This document shows, one piece after another, positions 34,761 through 44,154 of a DNA stretch of 64,000 nucleotides. The notes under the pieces are model-generated. The model was not told the origin of the DNA. It made no database searches and worked only from the letters and a program-made list of their open reading frames with translations. How positions within the stretch are numbered: position 1 is the stretch's first letter; every line of letters starts with the position of its first letter. The DNA is from CALKJU01 sp035326425 (GTDB lineage: Bacteria; Pseudomonadota; Alphaproteobacteria; Geminicoccales; Geminicoccaceae), in assembly GCA_035326425.1 (NCBI GenBank), contig DAOLFG010000014.1, positions 1 to 64,000 on the forward strand, in the 5' to 3' direction. The translations under genes and the position numbers were made by a program.

Positions 34761-36392
34761 TTGAGCCCGGCCCAGCCAACCGCCTACCGGGTTCTCGCCC
34801 GGAGCTATCGCCCGACACGCCTGTCCGAGCTGATCGGCCAGGAGGCGCTGGTGCGCACGCTGGGCAACGCCCTGGCGTCCGGCAGGGTGGCGCATGCGTT
34901 CATGCTCTCGGGCATCCGCGGCGTCGGCAAGACCACCACCGCCCGCATCATCGCCAGGGCGCTGAATTGCACCGGCCCCGACGGCAACGGCGGCCCCACC
35001 CCCGAGCCCTGCGGCGTCTGCCCGAGCTGCGTCGCCATCGCCGAGGACCGCTCGCTCGACGTCATCGAGATGGACGCAGCGACCCACACCGGCATCGGCG
35101 ACGTCCGCGAGATCGTCGGCACCGTCGCCTACGGCCCCACCGCCTCGCGCTACAAGATCTACATCGTCGACGAGGTCCACATGCTGTCGACACAGGCCTT
35201 CAACGGCCTGCTGAAGACGCTGGAGGAGCCACCGTCGCACGCCAAGTTCGTCTTCGCCACCACCGAGCTGCGCAAGGTGCCGGTGACGGTGCTTTCGCGC
35301 TGCCAGCGCTTCGAGCTGCGGCGGGTCGATCCGGCGGTCATCGCGGCGCATCTGGCCGCCGTCTGCGGCAAGGAGAAGGTCGGGGCCGAGCCCGAGGCGC
35401 TGGCGCTGATCGCGCGCATGGCCGGCGGCTCGGTACGGGATTCGCTCTCGCTGCTCGACCAGGCGATCGCGCTCGGCGGCGGCACGGTGGCGGTGGCACC
35501 GGTGCGCGAGATGCTGGGGCTGACCGACCAGGACCGCGTCACCGGCCTGCTGGCGGCGGCATTGGGCGGCCGGCCCGGCGATGCGCTCGATCTCTTCGAC
35601 GGAATCCACGGCCTGGGCGCCGATCCGGCGGCGGTGCTGCTCGACCTGCTCGATCTCACCCATCGTCTCGGCCGGCTGAAGGCCAGGGACGGCAGCACCG
35701 ACCCGACGCTCGACCCGGCGGCGGTGACGCTGGCGGCCGAGACGGGCATGGGATCGCTGACCCGCGCCTGGGCCCTGCTGCTGCGCGGTACCGAGGAGAT
35801 CGGCAGCGCCCCCGACGCCAAGGCCGCGGCCGAGATGATCCTGCTGCGGCTGGCGACGGCGGCCGAGCTGCCGCCGCCGCGCGAGCTGATGCGGCTGCTG
35901 CAGGGCCAGCCCGATTCCGCAGCTCCCGGCCCCGCCGCTGCCGAGCGCGCGCCGGCGCCGGCGTCGCCCAGGGGCGGGCCGTCGGTGGCGCTGGCGGTGA
36001 CCCCGGCGGAGCCGGAAGCGGAAGGCCCGGACAGCTTCGCCGGGCTGGTCGTCATGCTGGCGGCGCGCGGCGAGAAGATGCTGGCGGCGTGGCTGCGCGA
36101 AGGTGCCCATCTCGTCCGGTTCGAGCCGGGCGTGCTGGAGTTCCGTCCCGGCCCCGGGCTGCCCCCCGACCTGCCGAGCCGGCTCGGCGCGGCGCTGCTG
36201 AAGGTCACGGGCCGGCGATGGTTGATAGCGCTCGCGGGCTCGGGCGGGGCGGACACGCTGGCGGCGCAGGCCGAGGTCGCCAAGACGAGGCGTATCGCCG
36301 AGCTCGGCGCCGAGCCCGGCATGCGCCATGTGCTCGACCTGTTTCCCGGAGCACGCATCGTCGACGTCCGCCCCACTTCCGACAACAGCTGA
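34761..36392 (+). CDS. dnaX: DNA polymerase III subunits gamma and tau
   Basis: The 543-residue clamp-loader ATPase starts at TTG 34761; the frame is open through ffs, but the family start (YRVLARSYRPTRLSELIGQ) follows soon after this codon. It has Walker A GIRGVGKTTTAR, the zinc site CGVCPSC, DEVH and sensor segments. Residues about 385-430 are a Pro/Ala linker and the C-terminal 110 residues are a tau-like domain. No A-run frameshift site like that of E. coli dnaX was recognised. The ybaB and recR genes follow in the classic order. Confidence 0.96.
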   Translation: MSPAQPTAYRVLARSYRPTRLSELIGQEALVRTLGNALASGRVAHAFMLSGIRGVGKTTTARIIARALNCTGPDGNGGPTPEPCGVCPSCVAIAEDRSLDVIEMDAATHTGIGDVREIVGTVAYGPTASRYKIYIVDEVHMLSTQAFNGLLKTLEEPPSHAKFVFATTELRKVPVTVLSRCQRFELRRVDPAVIAAHLAAVCGKEKVGAEPEALALIARMAGGSVRDSLSLLDQAIALGGGTVAVAPVREMLGLTDQDRVTGLLAAALGGRPGDALDLFDGIHGLGADPAAVLLDLLDLTHRLGRLKARDGSTDPTLDPAAVTLAAETGMGSLTRAWALLLRGTEEIGSAPDAKAAAEMILLRLATAAELPPPRELMRLLQGQPDSAAPGPAAAERAPAPASPRGGPSVALAVTPAEPEAEGPDSFAGLVVMLAARGEKMLAAWLREGAHLVRFEPGVLEFRPGPGLPPDLPSRLGAALLKVTGRRWLIALAGSGGADTLAAQAEVAKTRRIAELGAEPGMRHVLDLFPGARIVDVRPTSDNS

Positions 36393-36411
36393 GCAGCGGA
36401 ACCCCACGCCC

Positions 36412-36735
36412 ATGAAGAATCTGTCGAGCATGCTGAAGGAGGCGCAGAAGCTCCAGCAGCGCATGACCGAGATGCAGGAGCGTCTCGAGGAGGTCGAGGT
36501 CAGCGGTGCCGCCGGCGGCGGCATGATCACGGTGACGCTCTCCGGCAAGGGCCACATGAAGAAGATCAAGATCGACCCGTCGCTGGTGGTGCCGGCCGAG
36601 ACCGAGATGCTGGAGGATCTCGTCGTCGCCGCCACCAACGACGCCAAGGCCAAGCTCGAGAGCCGGATGCAGGACGAGATGGGCAAGCTGACCGGCGGCA
36701 TGCCGCTGCCGCCGGGCTTCAAGCTGCCGTTCTGA
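36412..36735 (+). CDS. YbaB/EbfC family nucleoid-associated protein
   Basis: The 107-residue protein has the helix-strand-helix architecture of the family: a helical start (LSSMLKEAQKLQQRMTEMQE), a central sheet with VSGAAGGGMITVTLSGKG and a C-terminal helix ending in MPLPPGFKLPF. These dimers bind DNA with little sequence preference. It lies 19 bp after dnaX and 7 bp before recR. Confidence 0.95.
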   Translation: MKNLSSMLKEAQKLQQRMTEMQERLEEVEVSGAAGGGMITVTLSGKGHMKKIKIDPSLVVPAETEMLEDLVVAATNDAKAKLESRMQDEMGKLTGGMPLPPGFKLPF

Positions 36736-36742
36736 GGTCGCG

Positions 36743-37339
36743 TTGGCGTCGGTCGAGATCGAGCGGCTGATCCGCCAGCTCGGCCGCCTGCCGGGCCTCG
36801 GCTCGCGCTCGGCCCGCCGGGCGGCGCTGGCGATGCTGAAGCGGCCGGATTCGCTGCTGCTGCCGCTGGTCGAGGCGATGCGGCAATGCGCCGAGCGGGT
36901 CAGCACCTGCTCGGTGTGCGGCAACCTCGATACCGTCGATCCCTGCGCCGTCTGCGGCGATGCCGAGCGCGACGGCGCCAGCATCGCCGTGGTGCAGGAG
37001 GTCGAGGATCTCTGGGCCATGGAGCGGGCCTCGGTGTTCAACGGCCGCTACCACGTGCTGGGCGGCAGCCTTTCGGCACTCGACGGCGTCGGGCCCGAGG
37101 AGCTGGGCGTCGACCGGCTGCTGCGGCGGGTCGAGGCCGAGGGCGTGCAGGAGGTCATCCTGGCGCTGGCCGCCACCGTCGACGGCCAGACCACCGGCCA
37201 CTATCTCGCCGAGCGGCTGGCGCCGCTGGGCTGTCGCGTCACCCGGATCGGCCACGGCATGCCGGTGGGGGGCGAGCTGAACTATCTCGACGAGGGAACG
37301 CTGGGCGCGGCGCTCAGGGCCCGCCAGCCGCTCGCTTGA
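36743..37339 (+). CDS. recR: Recombination mediator protein RecR
   Basis: The 198-residue RecR acts with RecF and RecO to load RecA at gaps. It has the N-terminal helix-hairpin-helix (LIRQLGRLPGLGSRSARRAAL), a four-cysteine zinc finger (CSVCGNLDTVDPCAVCGD), a Toprim domain (IAVVQEVEDLWAME) and a C-terminal Walker-B-like end. The start is TTG 36743. It closes the dnaX-ybaB-recR operon. Confidence 0.97.
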   Translation: MASVEIERLIRQLGRLPGLGSRSARRAALAMLKRPDSLLLPLVEAMRQCAERVSTCSVCGNLDTVDPCAVCGDAERDGASIAVVQEVEDLWAMERASVFNGRYHVLGGSLSALDGVGPEELGVDRLLRRVEAEGVQEVILALAATVDGQTTGHYLAERLAPLGCRVTRIGHGMPVGGELNYLDEGTLGAALRARQPLA

Positions 37340-37399
37340 CGGGCTCCGGCCCGCCGCTTACCTGACACTCGTCTTGAGTAATCCCAGCGCGAGAGTTCC

Positions 37400-37912
37400 A
37401 TGTCGTTGCTGCAGATCCTGCAGGCCCCGCATCCTGGGCTGAAGCGCGTCGCCCAGCCGGTGGCGGAGGTGACCGACGAGGTGCGCAGGCTCATGGACGA
37501 CATGCTGGAGACGATGTACGGCGCCCCCGGCATCGGGCTGGCGGCGCCGCAGGTGGGGGTCGACAGGCGGATCGTGGTGGTCGACGTCTCGCGCGAGGAG
37601 AACGACCGGAACCCGCTCCGGCTCATCAACCCCGAGTTGGTCTGGACCTCCGACGACAGCGTCACCATGGAGGAGGGCTGCCTCAGCCTGCCCGAGCAGT
37701 TCGCCGAGGTGAAGCGACCGAGCGCCGTGCGCCTGCGCTACCTCGACGAAGCCGGCGCGCCGCAGGAGGTCGCGGCCGACGGCATGCTGGCGCGCTGCCT
37801 GCAGCACGAGGTCGACCATCTCGACGGCATCCTGTTCGTCGACCATCTGTCGGCCCTGCGCCGGAACATGATCCTGCGCAAGCTGGAGAAGGCGAGACGC
37901 GCGCGTGCCTGA
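37400..37912 (+). CDS. def: Peptide deformylase
   Basis: The 170-residue metalloenzyme removes formyl groups from nascent proteins. All three motifs are present: GIGLAAPQ near residue 44, EGCLSLP near 92 and QHEVDHL near 134 (metal ligands Cys and two His, catalytic Glu). The fmt GTG start overlaps its 3' end by 8 bp, coupling the two formyl-cycle enzymes. Confidence 0.98.
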   Translation: MSLLQILQAPHPGLKRVAQPVAEVTDEVRRLMDDMLETMYGAPGIGLAAPQVGVDRRIVVVDVSREENDRNPLRLINPELVWTSDDSVTMEEGCLSLPEQFAEVKRPSAVRLRYLDEAGAPQEVAADGMLARCLQHEVDHLDGILFVDHLSALRRNMILRKLEKARRARA

Positions 37913-38843
37913 ACGGTCGCCGCCAAAGGGTCGGATCCTCTTCATGGGGACCAGCGCCTTCGCGGTGCCGGCCATGCGGCGGCTGCTCGACCTGGGCCAC
38001 GTCGTGCCGGCGGTCTACACCCAGCCGCCGAGGCCCGCCGGCCGCGGCCAGGTGCCGCGCCGCACGCCGATGCACGATGCCGCCGAGGCCATGGGCCTGC
38101 CTGTCGAGACCCCCCAGACGCTGAAGGACCCCGAGGTCCAGCGGCGCTTCGCCGCCTTCGGCGCCGATCTCGCCGTGGTCGGGGCCTACGGCCTGCTGCT
38201 GCCGCAGGCGATCCTCGACGCGCCCAGGCTCGGCTGCATCAACCTGCACGCCTCGCTGCTGCCCCGCTGGCGTGGTGCGGCGCCGATCGAGCGGGCGATC
38301 CTGGCCGACGACCACGAGACCGGGCTCGCCATCTTCCGGATGGAGCGGGGCCTCGATACCGGTCCGGTGCTGGCGATGCGGCCGACGCCGATCGGCGACG
38401 ACGATACCGCCTGGACCCTGCACGCACGGCTGGCGGAGATGGCGGCCGAGATGCTGCCGGGCGTCGTCGACGACCTGCTGGCCGGCAGGGCCGAGGCCAG
38501 GCCGCAGCCCGAGGCCGGCGTCACCTACGCGACGAAGCTCGACAAGGCCGAGGGCCGGATCGACTTCGGCCAGCCGGCCGACATGGTGGCGCGGCGGCTG
38601 CGGGCCCTGAACCCGCGTCCCGGCTGCTGGTGCCTCGCCCGCGGCGAGCGGCTGTCGCTGATCGAGGGCGCGGCCGTCGACGGCCGCGGCGATCCCGGCG
38701 CCGTCATCGGCCTGCCGCTCACCGTCGCCTGCGGCAGCGGCGCGCTGCGGCTGGAGCGGGTGCAGCGCTCGGGGCGCAAGGCGATGTCGGCCGAGGAGCT
38801 GCAGCGCGGCTTCGCGCTGCCGGTCGGCAGCGTGCTGGGCTGA
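37905..38843 (+). CDS. fmt: Methionyl-tRNA formyltransferase
   Basis: The 312-residue enzyme formylates initiator Met-tRNA using 10-formyl-tetrahydrofolate. Motifs are FMGTSAFAVPAMRRL, the catalytic stretch INLHASLLPRWRGAAPIERAI and DTGPVL, with a C-terminal OB-like domain. GTG 37905 overlaps def by 8 bp. The truA gene follows 5 bp later. Confidence 0.98.
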   Translation: MPERSPPKGRILFMGTSAFAVPAMRRLLDLGHVVPAVYTQPPRPAGRGQVPRRTPMHDAAEAMGLPVETPQTLKDPEVQRRFAAFGADLAVVGAYGLLLPQAILDAPRLGCINLHASLLPRWRGAAPIERAILADDHETGLAIFRMERGLDTGPVLAMRPTPIGDDDTAWTLHARLAEMAAEMLPGVVDDLLAGRAEARPQPEAGVTYATKLDKAEGRIDFGQPADMVARRLRALNPRPGCWCLARGERLSLIEGAAVDGRGDPGAVIGLPLTVACGSGALRLERVQRSGRKAMSAEELQRGFALPVGSVLG

Positions 38844-38848
38844 CGGCG

Positions 38849-39610
38849 GTGCCACGCTACCGGCTGACGCTCGAATATGACGGCGGGCCCTTCGTCGGCT
38901 GGCAGCGGCAGGACAACGGCCTGTCGGTCCAGCAGGCCATCGAGGAGACCGTGCTGGCGTTCTGTGGCGAGGTCGTGGCGCTGGTAGCGGCCGGCCGAAC
39001 CGATGCGGGCGTGCATGCCACGGGCCAGGTGGCGCATCTCGACCTGGTGCGCGACACCGCGCCCGAGCGGCTGCAGAGTGCGATCAACGCGCTGGTGCGG
39101 CCGCAGCCGGTGGCGGTGCTGCAGGTCGCCAGGGTCTCCGATGGCTTCCACGCCCGCTTCGATGCGCTGGCCCGGCACTATCTCTATGTGATCCTCAACC
39201 GCCGGGCACCGTCGGTGCTCGACCGGCACCGGGCCTGGCACGTGCCGCACCACCTCGACGCCGAGCGCATGCACGCCGCCGCCCAGGCGCTGGTGGGCAG
39301 GCACGACTTCTCGAGCTTCCGCGCCGCCGAATGCCAGTCGGCCTCGCCGGTGAAGTCGCTGGACCGGATCCATGTGCGGCGCATCGGCGAGCGCATCGAG
39401 ATCGCCGTCAAGGCCCGCTCGTTCCTCCACCATCAGGTGCGCAACATCGCGGGCACGCTCAAGCTCGTCGGCGAGGGCCGCGAGCCGGTGGGCTTCGTGC
39501 CGGAGGTGCTGGCGGCGCGCGACCGCCGCAAGGCCGGCCCCACGGCACCGGCGCACGGCCTCTATCTGTCGGCGGTGGACTATCCGCCCCGAGCCGTCGG
39601 CCCGCCCTAG
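38849..39610 (+). CDS. truA: tRNA pseudouridine(38-40) synthase TruA
   Basis: The 253-residue enzyme forms pseudouridine at positions 38-40 of tRNA anticodon arms. The catalytic aspartate lies in AAGRTDAGVHATGQVAH near residue 52, and the start is YRLTLEYDGGPFVGWQRQ. GTG 38849 lies 5 bp after fmt. Its 3' end overlaps the convergent membrane-protein gene by 4 bp. Confidence 0.97.
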   Translation: MPRYRLTLEYDGGPFVGWQRQDNGLSVQQAIEETVLAFCGEVVALVAAGRTDAGVHATGQVAHLDLVRDTAPERLQSAINALVRPQPVAVLQVARVSDGFHARFDALARHYLYVILNRRAPSVLDRHRAWHVPHHLDAERMHAAAQALVGRHDFSSFRAAECQSASPVKSLDRIHVRRIGERIEIAVKARSFLHHQVRNIAGTLKLVGEGREPVGFVPEVLAARDRRKAGPTAPAHGLYLSAVDYPPRAVGPP

Positions 39611-40212
39611 ACGATCGGCTCGGCGCCGGGCTGCAGGATCGCATCGGCGGGCTGGATGAGGGCGCCGGCACCGCGTTGGATGATCACCGCCACCAGGATG
39701 TCGACGATCACCAGCCCGGCGGCGATCAGTCCCGTGGTCTCGAGCGAGACGCGCACGACCTGCCACTGGTAGGCCAGCGCCACCAGCATCACCGCGAGGC
39801 GCAGCGAGACGTGCATGGCCTCGGGCAGCACGGTGGCGAGGACGGTGAAGGCCACCAGCAGCGCCACCTGCAGCACCGAGCCCCAGTTCGACGCCACCAC
39901 CAGCGGCACGTAGCGATGGCCCAGCCCCAACGCCTGGGTGATCGGCAGTGCCAGCAGCGGAAAGGCGATCCAGCCCGCCGCGTAGGCCAAGAGCTCGACC
40001 AGCGCCACCTCGCCGAGATTGGCGCCCAGGCCCTGGACGGCGTACTGGTCGACCAGCAGCAGCAGGTAGCCGGGCGCCGCCACCACCGCCGCGAAGAACG
40101 AGCCCCAGAAGCCCTCGACCGTGAGGTCGAAGCGGCTCATGGCGCCGGGATCCCGCCGCGCGATCGCCCAGGCGCCATGGAGCGCCCGCTTCGTGTCGAC
40201 GAGGCTGGGCAT
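39607..40212 (-). CDS. Membrane protein, YIP1-like
   Basis: The 201-residue protein has about five hydrophobic segments (near 35-55, 68-88, 108-130, 140-150, 165-185) and a short polar start (MPSLVDTKRALHGAWAIARRDP). The pattern resembles small alphaproteobacterial YIP1/DUF-type membrane proteins encoded after dapE, with no known function. Its ATG shares one base with the dapE stop (TGATG), so it is coupled to dapE. Confidence 0.7.
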   Translation of the reverse strand: MPSLVDTKRALHGAWAIARRDPGAMSRFDLTVEGFWGSFFAAVVAAPGYLLLLVDQYAVQGLGANLGEVALVELLAYAAGWIAFPLLALPITQALGLGHRYVPLVVASNWGSVLQVALLVAFTVLATVLPEAMHVSLRLAVMLVALAYQWQVVRVSLETTGLIAAGLVIVDILVAVIIQRGAGALIQPADAILQPGAEPIV

Positions 40213-41360
40213 CAGTCGGCGGCGAGCCAGCGGCCGATGAAGTCGCGATAGATCCGCGTCAGCGCCTGGATGTCGGCGACGGCGACGCGCTCGTCGACCT
40301 GATGCATGGTGGCGCCGACGAGGCCGAACTCGATCACCGGGCAGTAGGCGCGCACGAAGCGGGCGTCGGAGGTGCCGCCCGAGGTGCTGAGCTCGGGCCG
40401 GCGGCCGGTCACCGCCTCGACGCTCTTCGACAGGCTCTCGCTCAGCGGCCCCGGTGCGGTGAAGAAGGCGTCGCCGCTGCTGCGCAGGGTCAGCTCGTAG
40501 CGGCCGCCGACCGCGTCGCAATGCCGCCGCAGCCAGCGCTCGAGCGAGCCGGGGTCGTGCAGGTCGTTGTAGCGGATGTTGATGCGCGCCTCGGCGCGTG
40601 GCGGCACGACGTTGGTGGCGGGGTTGCCGACGTCGACGGTGGTGATCTGCAGCGTCGAGGGCTCGAACAGCTCCGAGCCATCGTCGAGCGGCTCGGTGGT
40701 CATGCCGGCCAGCATCGCCACCAGCCGGTGGGCGGCATTGTCGGCGCGGTGCGGATAGGCGGTGTGCCCCTGCCTGCCATGGACGACCAGGACCACGTTG
40801 GCCGAGCCGCGCCGGCCGATCTTGGCCATGTCGCCCAGCACCTGCGGCGAGGTCGGCTCGCCGACCAGGCAAGCGTCGGGACGCTCGCCGCGCTCCGCCA
40901 TCCAGGCGAGGATCTTCACGGTGCCGTTGACCGCCTCCCCTTCCTCGTCGCCGGTGATCAGCAGGCTGATCGAGCCACGATCCAGCCCATGATCGTCGAG
41001 ATGGGCCGACACCGCGGCGATGAAGGCCGCGACCCCGCTCTTCATGTCGGCCGCACCGCGGCCCCAGACCATGCCGTCGCGCACTTCGCCGGCGAAGGGA
41101 TCGGCGGTCCAGGCGGCAGGGTCTCCCGGCGGCACGACATCGACATGGCCGGCGAAGGCCAGATGCGGGCCGCTGCTGCCGAGCCTGGCATAGAGATTGT
41201 CGACGGGTGCGGTGCCCGGCTCCTCGAAGCGCAACCGATGGCAGGTGAAGCCCAGGCCGCCGAGCTCGCGCGCGACGACGTCGAGGGCACCGCCGGCGTC
41301 AGGGGTGACGCTGGGGCAGCGGATGAGCGCCTGGGTCAGCCCGACCGGGTCGATCGACAT
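40212..41360 (-). CDS. dapE: Succinyl-diaminopimelate desuccinylase
   Basis: The 382-residue M20-family zinc peptidase produces L,L-diaminopimelate for lysine and peptidoglycan. Metal-binding motifs are visible: FAGHVDVVPPG (His and Asp), GRGAADMKSG and ITGDEEGEAVNG (catalytic Glu), with a dimerisation domain between. It starts 1 nt after the dapD stop, so dapD-dapE-membrane protein form a tight operon. Confidence 0.97.
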   Translation of the reverse strand: MSIDPVGLTQALIRCPSVTPDAGGALDVVARELGGLGFTCHRLRFEEPGTAPVDNLYARLGSSGPHLAFAGHVDVVPPGDPAAWTADPFAGEVRDGMVWGRGAADMKSGVAAFIAAVSAHLDDHGLDRGSISLLITGDEEGEAVNGTVKILAWMAERGERPDACLVGEPTSPQVLGDMAKIGRRGSANVVLVVHGRQGHTAYPHRADNAAHRLVAMLAGMTTEPLDDGSELFEPSTLQITTVDVGNPATNVVPPRAEARINIRYNDLHDPGSLERWLRRHCDAVGGRYELTLRSSGDAFFTAPGPLSESLSKSVEAVTGRRPELSTSGGTSDARFVRAYCPVIEFGLVGATMHQVDERVAVADIQALTRIYRDFIGRWLAAD

Positions 41361-41361
41361 G

Positions 41362-42204
41362 TCAGTCGCGCAGCAGCTCGTTGATCGCGGTCTTGGAGCG
41401 CGTACGGGCGTCGACGCGCTTGACGATCACCGCACAATAGAGCGACGGGCCCGCCGAGCCATCGGGCAGCGGCTTGGCCGGCATGGTGCCGGCGACCACG
41501 ACCGAATAGGCCGGCACCCGGCCGACATGGACCTCGCCGGTCTCACGGTCGACGATCCTGGTCGAGGCCCCCAGGAACACGCCCATGCCGAGCACGGAGC
41601 CCTGCTCCACCACCACGCCCTCGACCACCTCGGAGCGGGCGCCGATGAAGCAGTCGTCCTCGATGATGACCGGCTCCGCCTGCAGCGGCTCCAGCACGCC
41701 GCCGATGCCTGCGCCGCCGGAGATGTGGCAGTTCCTGCCGATCTGGGCGCAGGAGCCGATGGTGGCCCAGGTGTCGACCATGGTGCCGCTGTCGACGCGC
41801 GCGCCCAGGTTGACGAAGCAAGGCATCAGCACGACGCCGGGGGCGATGTAGGCCGAACGGCGGACGACGCAGCCCGGCACGGCGCGAAAGCCGGCCTCGC
41901 GGAAGCGGTCGGCACCCCAGCCCTCGAATTTCGAGGGCACCTTGTCCCACCAGGTCGCCTGTCCGGGACCGCCGGCGATCACCTCCATGTCGTTGAGGCG
42001 GAACGACAGCAGCACCGCCTTCTTGACCCACTGGTGGACGGCCCAGCCGCCCTCGCCCCTGGAGGCGACGCGCAGCTCGCCATCATCGAGGCGCCCGAGC
42101 ACGGCCTCGACGGCGTCGCGAATCTCGCCGCGGGTCGAGGCGTTGACGGAATCGCGGGCCTCGAAGGCCGCCTCGATGACCCGTTGCAGGCCGCTGTCGT
42201 CCAT
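41362..42204 (-). CDS. dapD: 2,3,4,5-tetrahydropyridine-2,6-dicarboxylate N-succinyltransferase
   Basis: The 280-residue enzyme transfers succinyl from succinyl-CoA in the DAP pathway. A left-handed beta-helix of hexapeptide repeats occupies about 115-220 (VRRSAYIAPGVVLMPCFVNLGARV, GVVVEQGSVLGMGVFLGAS). It is the first gene of the dapD-dapE operon and is divergent from a DapA-family gene. Confidence 0.97.
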   Translation of the reverse strand: MDDSGLQRVIEAAFEARDSVNASTRGEIRDAVEAVLGRLDDGELRVASRGEGGWAVHQWVKKAVLLSFRLNDMEVIAGGPGQATWWDKVPSKFEGWGADRFREAGFRAVPGCVVRRSAYIAPGVVLMPCFVNLGARVDSGTMVDTWATIGSCAQIGRNCHISGGAGIGGVLEPLQAEPVIIEDDCFIGARSEVVEGVVVEQGSVLGMGVFLGASTRIVDRETGEVHVGRVPAYSVVVAGTMPAKPLPDGSAGPSLYCAVIVKRVDARTRSKTAINELLRD

Positions 42205-42299
42205 CCTACCAGTCCCCGGAACAATGGCGGCGCCAAGCTAGTGGCCGGCCCGGTGCTGTCAACCGGACGCCCGGAGACCGCCTCGCCAGGGAGGTCCCG

Positions 42300-43190
42300 A
42301 TGCAGCTGGCCGGCATCCACCCCATCCTCTACGCCTTCTTCGACCGCGACGGCCGGCTCGACCGGGCGGCGATGCGAGCCCAGGCCGAGGCCTGCGTGCG
42401 CGGCGGCGCCCATGGCATCGCCGCCCTCGGCCTCGCCACCGAGGTGAGCAAGCTGACGCCCGCCGAGCGGCGGCAGGTGATGGAGTGGCTGGCCGAGGAC
42501 GTCGACGGCCGGCTGCCGGTGGCGATCACCGTGTTCGGCGAGACGCCCGAGATCCAAGCCGACTTCGTGCGCGCCGCCGCCGCCCTGGGCGTGAGCTGGG
42601 TGATCCTGCAGCCGCCGCCGACCCGGCCGATCTCTGAAGCCGAGCTGCTGCGCTTCTTCGGCAAGGTCGCCGACGCCTCGCCGATCCCCGTGGCGATCCA
42701 GAACGCGCCGCAATACATCGGCGTCGGCCTGTCGGACGACGGGCTGCTGGCGCTCCGGCGCAACCATCCGAACTTCGTGCTGCTCAAGGGCGAGGGCTCG
42801 GCGCTCGAGATCGCGCGGACCATCGAGGCGCTGAACGGCGAGGTGCGGGTGTTCAACGGCCGCGGCGGGCTCGAGCTGCCGGACGTGCTGCGCGCCGGCT
42901 GCGCCGGCCTGATCCCGGCACCGGAGGCCTTCGACGTGCTGCTGGCGGTGCATGCCGCGATGGCGCGCGGCGACGAGGCCGAGGCCGACCGCCTCTATGC
43001 CGGCGTGCTGCCGCTGATCGTCTTCCTGATGCAGTCGATCGACCAGTTCCTGTGCTACGGCAAGCGCCTCACCGCCCGCCGGCTCGGCCTCGGCGAGGTG
43101 CACGACCGCGCCCCCGCCCAGGCGCCGACGCCGCTGGGCATCGCCTGCATGGAACGCTGGGGGCGGGCGCTGCCGCCGTTCACCGGCTGA
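42300..43190 (+). CDS. DapA family (dihydrodipicolinate synthase-like) aldolase
   Basis: The 296-residue TIM-barrel protein has the likely Schiff-base lysine in FVLLKGEGS and a tyrosine in NAPQYIGVGLS, but lacks the exact dapA signature. It is therefore a class I aldolase/lyase of the family, possibly acting on a sugar acid or hydroxyproline derivative, rather than a certain dapA. It is divergent from dapD, 95 bp away. Its 3' end overlaps a convergent ABC ATPase by 11 bp. Confidence 0.82.
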   Translation: MQLAGIHPILYAFFDRDGRLDRAAMRAQAEACVRGGAHGIAALGLATEVSKLTPAERRQVMEWLAEDVDGRLPVAITVFGETPEIQADFVRAAAALGVSWVILQPPPTRPISEAELLRFFGKVADASPIPVAIQNAPQYIGVGLSDDGLLALRRNHPNFVLLKGEGSALEIARTIEALNGEVRVFNGRGGLELPDVLRAGCAGLIPAPEAFDVLLAVHAAMARGDEAEADRLYAGVLPLIVFLMQSIDQFLCYGKRLTARRLGLGEVHDRAPAQAPTPLGIACMERWGRALPPFTG

Positions 43191-44154
43191 GGGGCGTGGC
43201 TGTCGGCTGCGGAGCTTCGTCTCCGGGCGGCTCCTCGGTCGCCGGATCCGGCGCGGCCTGCGTCGGCGGCTCGGCAGCCGGCGCCGCTTCCGGTCGTTGC
43301 GGCTGGGGGGGCGGCGGCGGGGCGGGCCGCTGGCGGGGCGGCGGTGGCGGAGGCGGCTCCAGCTGCTGCCAGCCCCTGCCGACCAGCTCGTGCGCCAGCT
43401 CGCGGAAATCCTGGTTGCCGAGCATCAGCCGATAGAGCTCCTCTCGGCTGGTCTGCCCCTTGAGGAAGGAGCCCAGCGGACGGCCGCCGTAGAGCACCAT
43501 GAACCGGTCGGCCACCGCCCAGGCGTGCTGGACGTCGCTGGTGGCGAACAGCACGGCGACGCCGGATTGCCGGGCCTCCAGGATGCGGTGCAGGACATCG
43601 GTGGTCTCGTCGACCCCGAGGCCGCGGGTCGGCTCGTCGAGCAGCACGGCGCGGCTGCCGATCCAGAACGCCCGCGCCACGCCGACCAGCCGGCGCTCGG
43701 CGGGCCCCAGCTCCTCGGGCAGGCGGTCCGGGTCGATCGAGGCGGCGCCGATGCGTGCCAGCGCCTCGCGGGCGATGTCCCTGGCACGGCCGCGGCGCAG
43801 CAGCCTGAATGGCGGTAGGCCGAACGCCGGCTCGCCCGCCAGCACGAAGCTGCGCCAGATCGGCAGCCGCGGCAGCAGAACGTCGCCGGCGGCGACGCCG
43901 ATGCCGGCCTGCATCGCGGCGGCGGCGGTCCAGCGGCCGGGCCGCGCCGCCGGCACCGCGATGCTGCCCGAGACCAGCCGGGTCTGGCCGGCCAGGAAGC
44001 CCATCAGCGCCCGGGCGCCGCCGGCCGGGTCACCCAGGATGCAGACGACCTCGCCCGCCGCCAGCCGCTGGTCGACGCTGGTGAACAGCGAGCCGTCGGC
44101 CGCCACGCCGGCGGCCCCTCGCAACTCCAGCACGGCTGCTGCCGGGCCGGCCAC
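43180..44154 (-). CDS. Divergent ABC-transporter ATP-binding subunit with proline-rich tail
   Basis: The 324-residue protein has ABC ATPase layout but altered motifs. The P-loop region GDPAGGARALMG lacks the usual Lys-Ser/Thr, and the signature region reads ELGPAERRLVGVARAF. Walker B (AVLLDEPTRGLG) and the D-loop are normal. Loss of the P-loop lysine resembles the second half of RbsA-type sugar ATPases. The last 70 residues are an unusual Pro-rich tail (PPPPPPPRQRPAPPPPPQ). GTG 44154 shares a base with the permease stop. No partner half was found in the window. Confidence 0.75.
   Translation of the reverse strand: MAGPAAAVLELRGAAGVAADGSLFTSVDQRLAAGEVVCILGDPAGGARALMGFLAGQTRLVSGSIAVPAARPGRWTAAAAMQAGIGVAAGDVLLPRLPIWRSFVLAGEPAFGLPPFRLLRRGRARDIAREALARIGAASIDPDRLPEELGPAERRLVGVARAFWIGSRAVLLDEPTRGLGVDETTDVLHRILEARQSGVAVLFATSDVQHAWAVADRFMVLYGGRPLGSFLKGQTSREELYRLMLGNQDFRELAHELVGRGWQQLEPPPPPPPRQRPAPPPPPQPQRPEAAPAAEPPTQAAPDPATEEPPGDEAPQPTATPLSR

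Noticed and set aside
34761..36392. Programmed frameshift in dnaX to make gamma and tau
   Set aside because: No A-rich slippery run or following hairpin like the E. coli site was found in this GC-rich gene.
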